Assembly: GCA_030035585.1 (NCBI GenBank)
Contig: CM057466.1
Location: 58,969,233-59,033,232 of the forward strand
Origin: Dugong dugon
Taxonomy: Eukaryota > Chordata > Mammalia > Sirenia > Dugongidae
DNA: 64,000 bases
Direction of reading: 5' to 3'
Below are positions 57,200 to 64,000 of this stretch, in pieces. Position numbers and translations under genes: made by a program. Within the stretch, counting starts at the first letter, position 1, and each line of letters starts with the position of its first letter. The notes below the pieces were generated by a model. That model saw only the letters and a program-made list of their open reading frames with translations. It searched no databases and was not told where the DNA came from.

Positions 57200-58050
57200 G
57201 ACAGCATCTGGCCTGGGATTTTCTTTGTTTGAAGGTTTTGTTTTGTCTTGATTTGTTTTTTTTTAAACTACAGATTCCATTTAAAAAAGATATGGGACTA
57301 TTTGGCTTACCTGTTTGTTTTCTTTCTCCCTTGAATGATATTTTATAGTTTGTGTCTTTCAAATAATTTCTCCTTTTCATCTAAACTGTCAAATGTATTG
57401 ACATAAAATTACTGATAATGCTTCCTTATCCTTTTAATTCGTGTAGGATCTGTAGTGATGCCCTCTTGTTTAATTCCTTATATTGATAATTTGTGCCTTA
57501 TCTGTTTTTTTCTTGATAATTCTGGCTAGAGATTTATCAAGTTTATTGATCTTAAAGAACTTTTAGTTTCATTGATGTCACCATTGTTTTCCTGTTTTCG
57601 ATTTCATTGATTTATATTCTTATCCTTATTTTTTCTCCATTCTACTTACTTTGGTTTTTAATTTGCTCTTTGTTTTCTAGTTTCTTAAGATGAAAGCTTA
57701 TTTTATTGATTCAAAACCTTTACTGTTTTCTAATATAAACATTTAGTGCTGTAAATTTGTACCACAAATTTTGAAATGTTCTGTTTTCATTTTCATGTAA
57801 TTCAAAATATTTTATAATTTCCCTTGGTTCATATCTTTGACCCATGAGTTATCTAGAAGTGTGTTGTTAAATTTCCAAATTGGGGATGTCCCAAATATCT
57901 TTCTGCTGTTGATTTCTAATTTAACTCCATTGTGGTCAGAAAACATACTTTATATGATTTCAGTTCTTTTAAATGGGTTGAGGTTTGTTTTATATGCCAG
58001 GATATGGTCCATCTTGGTGAATATCCCATGTGCACTAGGAAAGAAGGTAG
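57200..58050 (-). mobile_element. Old L1 ORF2 fragment, antisense
   Basis: 'atttaactccattgtggtca', 'tgagttatctagaagtgtgt' and 'gatatggtccatcttggtga' are familiar antisense L1 ORF2 words. Many stops; strongly diverged. Confidence 0.75.
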
Positions 58051-58910
58051 CCAGTAGAGTATCCTGAGAAATAATAGGGACTAAAGTGACCCTTAAGTGG
58101 CCAGAATCAGGCTCCGTGAGGGAAACAGAGGATTCCCCCACCATGAATAGAGGCTGAAAAGCCAAATCTGAAACTGACCACTGCTCACTGTTGGGCTGTA
58201 AGTATGTGAAAACTGAAAAGCAAGAGGAAGCAGTCACAGCTTGGATCTGTGATATCCTCAACATCACCATAGTATACAAGTCCTGAGCTGCCAATATAAG
58301 ACCTGGTCCTGAACTGACGGACTTCAGGAGGATCACAACATAGGGCACAGAGAGTGCAGAGAGAGAAGGAAACCTCTAACTCAGAATGAGCCTGCGAGCA
58401 CTTTAATAGACAAATAACAATAAGAAAGATGCTCAGCAGAAGCAACAGACAAGAGATGAGTACACTTTTGACAAAATGAAAGTGGTGGGAAAATCTGAAA
58501 ATTTCTTTGAGGAGTAACGTCCAATAGAAGGAACAAGAAATTAGGAAATATAAAAAATCCAAAAAACAAATAAATTAACAAAAACAAAACAAAACAAAAA
58601 ACAGCTCACCAGAAATTGAATAAGAAGAGTAGATATAAACATATCCAATTAAAAATGAAGGAAATAAAAAAACATAACTCACTGAAGTAAAAGATTTCAG
58701 TAGGTGAGATAATCCCTAGGCTAGACACAGTCAAAGAGGCTTTGGGGGAAAATTTAATAGGGGCTTTTGGAATGAGGGCTTGATTCTAAACCCATTAGTG
58801 ACTGTAGCTAAGTAGATATAGCAAAAAAAAAAAAAATTCTATAAAAATGACTCTCTTCCATCCCATCAGGGGAAATTTAGTCCATGGTTTACAGGCTTAA
58901 TATAGAGGAG
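58051..58910 (+). other. Possible old L1 5' region, uncertain
   Basis: A-rich sequence with fragments like 'actcactgaagtaaaagatt' and 'agataatccctaggctagac' that recall L1M/HAL1 5' or ORF1 regions. It also contains poly-A runs and a (GA)n tract at 58908-58921. No gene. Confidence 0.4.
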
Positions 58911-59029
58911 AGAGAGAGAGAGAAACAAAAAAAGCCTTTATGTTTTGAGAGATGAAGAAGCCACTTCAGTTACTTTGATTTCATGAATTCAGCCCTACAC
59001 TTCTTCAAAGAAGGGAAGGGAACTAACAT

Positions 59030-59260
59030 TTTTGTACTTATACTGTGTGCCAGGCTCTGTGCTAAATACTTTACTTAACCCTCACAGTATTCCATGAGGA
59101 AAATAGTGTTATTTTCACTTAAAAGGTGTAGAGGAGCTAGATAACTTGTCCAAAATCACACACTAGTGTATGGCAGTTCTAGAAGAATTTGATCCAAGAT
59201 CAAATTCTAAAGGCTGTGCTTTACCCACTGCACCTCTAATCCAGGCATTCTGCTAACATT
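59030..59260 (-). repeat. MIR SINE
   Basis: 'ctgtgtgccaggctctgtgc' and 'agctagataacttgtccaaa' are antisense MIR. Confidence 0.75.
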
Positions 59261-59387
59261 CTACATAATGATGAGCCTCAGTTTTCCCATTGTAAAGTTA
59301 AAATATCTTCTTCCTCTGTCACACACACACTGTGAAAATTTGGTAGGAATAAGTATGAAAAGAGAACTAACTTTTTTTTTTTTTTTT

Positions 59388-59735
59388 GGCTTTCAAGAAC
59401 AAAAATTTATTTTCTCACAGCTCTGGAGGCTGGAAGTCTGAATTCATGGTGTTGGCAGGGCTATGCTCTCTCCGTAGGCTCCAGGGGAAAATCCTTCCTT
59501 GTCTTCTTCTTCCTGGTGTTTCTTGGTGTTTCCTTGGCTTTAGAGGGATCCTCACATGCTGTCTTCCCCGTCTGTGTCTCCCTGTCTGTTCTCCCCTTTT
59601 ATAAAACACCACTCAGAAGGGATTAGGATTAGGGCCCACCCTAACATCTTCAAAGAAAGACCCTATTTTCCCAAATGAGTTCACATTCACAGGTACAGGG
59701 GTTAGGACTTCAATATATCTTTTTTTAGACACTCT
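59388..59735 (-). mobile_element. LTR relic (MaLR/MLT-like)
   Basis: 'aatttattttctcacagctc', 'ttaggattagggcccaccct' and 'ggggttaggacttcaatata' are words of a widespread old MaLR-type LTR in antisense. No viral gene attached. Confidence 0.7.
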
Positions 59736-59754
59736 GTGAGAACTGACATTTTTG

Positions 59755-60270
59755 AATGCACGTGTGTGCATGATGTTTTATAATATATTAGCTCATTAAT
59801 CATCAAAAGCAACTGCAGTTAATACTGTAATCCCCAGTTTACTGATGAAGGAGATAAGGTTCAGTAAGGCTCAGCTAGTAAGTGGTGTACTGAGAGTTTG
59901 AACATAAATCTTGTTAGCTCTAAAGCCTGTGTTGTCTTACTCAACGCTGGCTCTCAGATATGAATCTTGGTAAAAGTATTGCTTTTCCTTGTGAATTTTT
60001 TCCAAGGTATTAATACATCTTTCCAATAAATTGAAAATAATCATTACTGTAGATATTATGTGCAGCAATGTCACCCTCTAAAAATAATGAGGCATTTGGA
60101 CAGGGGACTGGATTCTGGTCCTGAATCAGTCACTGATCATTATATGACCATGAACAAGTTCCTCAACTTCTTTGGGCTTCTGTTTTTTCATTTGTAAAAT
60201 GAGGATATTCAGTTAAATGAGCTATGATTCCCCTCTAGCTCTACAATTCTTAGAATCTAATGGTCCCTTC
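59755..60270 (+). repeat. MIR fragments, two orientations
   Basis: 59755-59950 looks like antisense MIR ('aatactgtaatccccagttt'); 60105-60270 looks like sense MIR ('tttttcatttgtaaaatgag'). Confidence 0.55.
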
Positions 60271-60333
60271 AATAAAGGAGCCATACGGTCTGTTTTCAGT
60301 ATTATTAGCTTAAATATACCAAAAAAAAAAAAA

Positions 60334-60372
60334 TGCAAACCTGTTGCCAATTCCGACTCATAGCAACCCTAC
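60334..60372 (-). repeat. AfroSINE/RTE tail scrap
   Basis: 'ccaattccgactcatagcaa' is the shared tail of the AfroSINE and RTE families. Confidence 0.7.
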
Positions 60373-60692
60373 ATAAGTTTTTAAAAAACTGAATTGATTA
60401 TAGAATCTAGAAATTAATATTTCAGATAAGTAGTATCACCCTCATTTCTGTAAGGTTAGGTCAGTAAACTATCTCTTCTCTTCACTTTTTAAAAATTTGC
60501 TTCTTTATTTTAGAACCATATCACAATTTACATTGGAAAGTAAATTCTTCATGTAGCCTATTTCAAAGAACCACATTTTTTCTGTAGAACCAGCATTGCT
60601 AAATGAATCTTTTGATATCATTAGCAGGTTGTACAGGGTTGTTAGGACTTTTAATTTCTACTCTAAAGTGAAACTTTGTATTTTATTTTCAG

Positions 60693-60803
60693 AATCAGTT
60701 GCTCAACTACCGTTCTACCATTTCAACTCACAGATCAAAAATGGATGGCCTAGAAAAAGAACTGAGTAATTTGAATCGTGAATTTGACACTCTGCAAGAA
60801 AAG
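60693..60803 (+). CDS. LAMA3: LAMA3 exon: coiled coil
   Basis: The exon is 111 nt (37 codons), phase 0/0, acceptor attttcag, donor gtaatg. It reads NQLLNYRSTISTHRSKMDGL and then EKELSNLNREFDTLQEK. Heptad-spaced L, I, M and F residues with charged flanks mark it as coiled coil. A 97-bp intron separates it from the next exon. Confidence 0.96.
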
Positions 60804-60900
60804 GTAATGTGTTAGGTCAACTACCTTAATTTTCTTTTTTTTAATTTCAAAGTGTTTAATATTTGTTCCCTGTAAACTGATCAATTTATTTTTTATACAG
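60804..60900 (+). other. 97-bp LAMA3 intron
   Basis: Very short intron between two coiled-coil exons; T-rich with a clear tract before tatacag. Confidence 0.92.
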
Positions 60901-61012
60901 GTTCAAATGAATTCCAGAAAAGCACAAACATTATATAACAATGTTGATCAGACACTCCAAAGTGCAAAAGAGCTGGACACAAAGATTAAAAACATCATCA
61001 GGAATGTTCACA
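60901..61012 (+). CDS. LAMA3: LAMA3 exon: coiled coil
   Basis: The exon is 112 nt: 37 codons VQMNSRKAQTLYNNVDQTLQ and SAKELDTKIKNIIRNVH, plus one base that completes Ile in the next exon. The acceptor is tatacag and the donor gtaaga. Amphipathic heptads continue the laminin rod. Confidence 0.95.
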
Positions 61013-61220
61013 GTAAGAAGGGCTCTTCAGTCCAATTAAATACTTTTTATTACATGGCCTTTATTGTACACTGAAAATTTTCTTTTTAAGAGTTCAACAT
61101 TATGAGAAAGGTCCTGTGTTGACTCATATGAATCCTCCATAAAAATCTCTAACTTTTTTTTTTCAGTAGTCATCTGGAGCCCAGAATTCTAAGTTTAATA
61201 AACTATTCCATGTTTTCTAG

Positions 61221-61388
61221 TTCTCTTGAAGCAGATATCTGGGACAGGTGGAGAAGGAAACAACCTGCCTTCAGGAGATCTTTCCAGAGAGTTGGCGGAA
61301 TCAGAACGCATGGTGAGGGAAATGCGGAACCGCAACTTTGGAAAGCAGCTGAGAGAAGCCGAAACAGAGAAAGGGGAGGCTCAACTCC
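61221..61388 (+). CDS. LAMA3: LAMA3 exon: coiled coil with Gly-rich interruption
   Basis: The exon is 168 nt after acceptor tttctag, with donor gtaaga. Two bases complete Ile, then 55 codons LLKQISGTGGEGNNLPSGDL to ETEKGEAQL, then one base. The GTGGEGNNLPSGD stretch breaks the heptads; the human chain has an equivalent break (from memory), so this is a normal feature of alpha-3 rather than damage. The helix resumes at SRELAESERMVREMRNRNF. Confidence 0.95.
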
Positions 61389-61739
61389 GTAAGAATTTTC
61401 CCAGAATCTGCATCCATTTTGTTCTAACTAGATTGAAATATCATGTGCAAAGTAGAATCCCTAGTTACAGGTGGAAAGCCTCATTGTCCCTGTGTGTATG
61501 GCTATTAAAGTATCACAGTAATATATTGTGCTCTCGTACAAGTGGGTAGCTCCACAGGAGACCAAGAATCCTTTATCCAAGTTACCAAAAGGTTCTAGAA
61601 TATAACATCTTACCATCACCCCCCAAAAAAAACTTCTCCTAAAAGTTAGCTATTGATGCCTCATATTCCTTTTTAACTACAATTTCATTCTTTTAACTTT
61701 CTTTCAGCTCTTCCCAACTTTCTCATTATATCATTGTTT

Positions 61740-62035
61740 TAAATTATTATACTTTAGATGAAGTTCTACAGAACCAACTAGCTTCTCATTAAACAATTAG
61801 AACACATATTGTCTTGTGACATTGGTTACCAGTCCCATGACACGTCAACACTCTCCCTTCTCGACCTTGGGTTCCCCATTACCAGCTTTCCTGTCCCCTC
61901 CTGCCTTCTCATCCTTGCCCCTGGGCTGGTGTGCCCCTTCAGCCTCATTTTGTTTTACGGGCCTGTCTAATCTTTGGCTAAAGGATGAACCTCAGGAGTG
62001 ACTTCATTACTGAGCTAAAAGAGTGTCCAGAGGAC
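61740..62035 (-). mobile_element. L1 3' UTR fragment
   Basis: 'tcttgtgacattggttacca' and 'ctttcctgtcccctcctgcc' match the 3' UTR of the L1 copies at 14700-14900 and 40390. Antisense. Confidence 0.88.
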
Positions 62036-62374
62036 ATTGTATCTTTTTTTTAAGCATTGGATTTTTAAATGAAAAATTGGTGTTAGCACTACTATTTCAA
62101 AAACAAAAAATGGATATACTAGAAATTAACTGTCTATATTGAATGGTTTTGACTAGGGAAAGTGCCTCATTAGCTCAAAACGATGAGAAATATGAGTTGG
62201 GTGCCTGTTTTTTTCAAATAATGATACTTATTTCCTAGTAAAATGATGCATCAATGATTAATGTACAGATAGGACCAGTTTTATTTTAGCATTTGTATTA
62301 TTTAAATTTAATATTAGTCTTGTAAGGAAAGAGAATTAGTAGCAGAAGAAGCATGTTTTTTATACTCCAGCAGA

Positions 62375-62570
62375 TCTCATTCAAGTCCCAAGCCTGACCA
62401 GTCTTATAACCGTGGGGAGATCACCTCATTTCTCTGTGCCTCCATTTCCTTATGTGATACATTAGGATGATAATTACCGTTTTCATGGGGCTTTTATGAG
62501 TGTTCAGTGAGGCAGTGTGTACAACACACACACAGGTGCTTGGGTAAACATTCCTTTCCTTTCCCATTCC
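62375..62570 (+). repeat. MIR SINE, degraded
   Basis: 'atttctctgtgcctccattt' and 'atgagtgttcagtgaggcag' suggest sense MIR. Confidence 0.6.
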
Positions 62571-62687
62571 TTCACAAGTTTAAGGAAATGCACGCAATTA
62601 GCAGAAACTCAATTCTCCCTCTGCAGTCTCCAAATTAGCTTCAATATAGTCATCTTTACATGGAAAACATAAAATTGTGTGTTACAG

Positions 62688-62884
62688 TGCTGACTCGGAT
62701 AAGAAGCTGGCTGGAAAACCACCAGTTGGAGAAGAGTGGACTTGTTAGGAGTATACAAGATTCTTTAAATGAATATGAAGCCAAACTCAATGACCTTCAT
62801 GGGGCTCTACAGGAGGCAACTGCCCAAGCAAAGCAGGCCACTGACCTCAACCAAGACAATGAGAGAGCTTTGGAAGCCATCAAG
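62688..62884 (+). CDS. LAMA3: LAMA3 exon: coiled coil, last exon in window
   Basis: The exon is 197 nt: two bases, then 65 codons, phase 0 at the donor gtgagt. It reads LTRIRSWLENHQLEKSGLVR, SIQDSLNEYEAKLNDLHGAL and on to ERALEAIK. DSLNEYEAKL and the Ala-rich AQAKQA heptads are strongly laminin alpha-3-like. The next exon (expected to continue RQV-like) was not found before 64000. Confidence 0.95.
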
Positions 62885-62979
62885 GTGAGTTCACGGCTGG
62901 AGTCCACATACTTTCATTAATGATAAAAGTGAGGGAAGCAAGCAACTTTTATTATGACTAAGCTAGTTGGTATGTCTAG

Positions 62980-63165
62980 TTGTTGTTGTTAGCTGGTGTT
63001 GAGAAGAAATGCTGCCCGGTCCTGTGCCATCCTCATGATTGGTTGTGATCCATAGGATTTTCATTGGCTGATTTTTGGAAGTAGATCTCCAGGCCTTTCT
63101 TACTAGTTCATCTTGGTCTGGAAGCTCCACTGAAACGTGTTCAGCATCCTAGCAACATGCAAGCT
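62980..63165 (-). mobile_element. RTE-derived SINE body, antisense
   Basis: Read on the minus strand it has 'ttgctaggatgctga', 'gtttcagtggagcttccaga', 'atggcacaggaccgggcagc', then '(agctaacaac)': the same body as 38326 and 17496. No tRNA-like head is visible in this copy. Confidence 0.8.
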
Positions 63166-63632
63166 GTCTCTTATAGATGGGCCTCTTACAGATTACCACT
63201 TCAAACTAATCCAACAGAAATGAGGCACTAACGCAAAATCAAAAGTTGTTTCTATTCCTCAGCTAACAGAAAAGATTCTGAACTCAAACCACAGAAAAAA
63301 CTGCTTCACCCCCATCTCTGGCTGCAAGAGCATTGGAGGAATAATATTGCCAACTAGATGAGAAATTAAACTAATTATAATTAACTAAAAGTGTATATTT
63401 TATGTTTTAAACAACTTAGCTTGTATGTCGGATGTGTAAACATCATTATCATAATCACCAGCTAAGTCATTTTAAGCCATTACCTGCTTTATAGGAAATA
63501 AGTTAAAGTACAGGCTGCATACAGAAGCTTCAGCGACAGAATTTAGAGCTGAGATTCTATAGCATATATTTTTAATGGTGAACATCATAAGCTAGAACAA
63601 CAACACAAACATGAGGAGTTAAGAAATGACAG

Positions 63633-63836
63633 AAGGAGCCCTGGTGGCACAAATGGTTAAGCCCTGGCTGCTGACCAAAAGGTCGGTGGTTGGATCCCAC
63701 CCAGCAGGTGCGGGCGAGAAAGAGCTGGCAGTCTGCTCCCATAGAGATTACAGCCCAGAAAACCCTATGAGGCAGTTCTGCTCTGTCACCTGGGGTCACC
63801 ATGAAGCAACTCGACGGCATCTAACAATAACAACAG
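63633..63836 (+). repeat. AfroSINE (long type) with 10-bp duplication
   Basis: Head 'ggagccctggtggcacaaat'; GAAATGACAG at 63623-63632 is repeated at 63837-63846. Confidence 0.95.
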
Positions 63837-64000
63837 GAAATGACAGTAAGATCGAAGTAGAATAACAAAGGGCTGACCCCAAAAAGAAGAACTGGGTAAA
63901 ATAAAATAAAGAAGATCTCAGCAGATGACTATATGCTTAGCTCCCAAGTCCTGATTAGGTACTGACACCTTGGCTTGGCTTCTAGAAGTCACTGGTTATA

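Larger units (their letters stand above)
1..64000 (+). other. LAMA3: LAMA3 gene, internal segment (both ends outside window)
   Basis: Sixteen exons plus one alternative first exon, each with consensus AG/GT borders, join in compatible phases into one reading frame. The frame runs LE repeats, L4 (laminin IV A) domain, LE repeats, then coiled coil. Laminin alpha-3 is a secreted basement-membrane chain. In its short form it joins beta3 and gamma2 as laminin-332, the anchoring-filament protein under hemidesmosomes; the long form carries the N-terminal LN/LE/L4 arm. The match to human LAMA3 is from memory of its protein, not from a search, but it is residue-level and colinear, including the short-form N terminus. 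The LN domain, earlier LE repeats, the rest of the coiled coil and the LG1-5 domains are outside the window. Introns range from 97 bp to almost 10 kb and are rich in transposons. Confidence 0.97.
62885..64000 (+). other. LAMA3 intron (3' end outside window)
   Basis: Contains an antisense composite RTE SINE (62980-63165) and a sense AfroSINE (63633-63836). I did not find the next exon. Confidence 0.8.

Noticed and set aside
1..64000. CRISPR arrays, operons or bacterial-type systems
   Set aside because: The sequence is clearly a mammalian gene with introns; tandem repeats found are microsatellites or a minisatellite with no unique spacers.

Overview
The window is mammalian nuclear DNA from an afrotherian, most likely an elephant or another paenungulate. 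The evidence is the density of AfroSINE-type elements (tRNA-like head, body ending in a 'GTCGGAATCGACTCGACGGC'-like tail) and of an RTE-clade (BovB-like) LINE with the same 3' tail. Ancient MIR, L1, half-L1 (HAL1) and LTR copies fill most of the rest. The species call is an inference from repeat content recalled from memory.

The only host gene I can support is LAMA3 (laminin subunit alpha-3), on the + strand from edge to edge and with both ends outside the window. I placed 16 exons shared by or specific to the long form (LAMA3B), plus the alternative first coding exon of the short epidermal form (LAMA3A). All splice phases join without a break, and the translation follows human laminin alpha-3 as I remember it. 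About 2.24 kb (3.5%) is coding.

Layout: 1-6721 is intron with repeats. 6722-7697 holds two exons of laminin EGF-like (LE) repeats. 9343-24038 holds four exons of the laminin IV type A (L4) domain, ending in the start of the next LE repeat. 25900-26386 is the internal LAMA3A promoter (three perfect AP-1 heptamers and a TATA-like box) and its first exon, which encodes a signal peptide. 29020-56142 holds the LE exons used by both isoforms. 56092-62884 leads into the coiled coil that assembles with the beta3 and gamma2 chains into laminin-332. The rest of the coiled coil and the LG domains lie beyond 64000.

The introns are a dense transposon archive. There is an RTE insertion with a 12-bp target duplication but no reverse transcriptase core, and several 5'-truncated antisense RTE copies. 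Two SINEs have a tRNA-Gly-like head on a body built from the two ends of the RTE LINE. There is an RTE copy split by an LTR immediately upstream of the LAMA3A promoter, a half-L1 carrying two younger insertions, and a pair of MITE-like inverted-repeat elements. I found no CRISPR array, operon, functional RNA gene or novel multi-gene system. The most interesting material is the set of LINE-to-SINE intermediates and the transposon boundary of the LAMA3A promoter.
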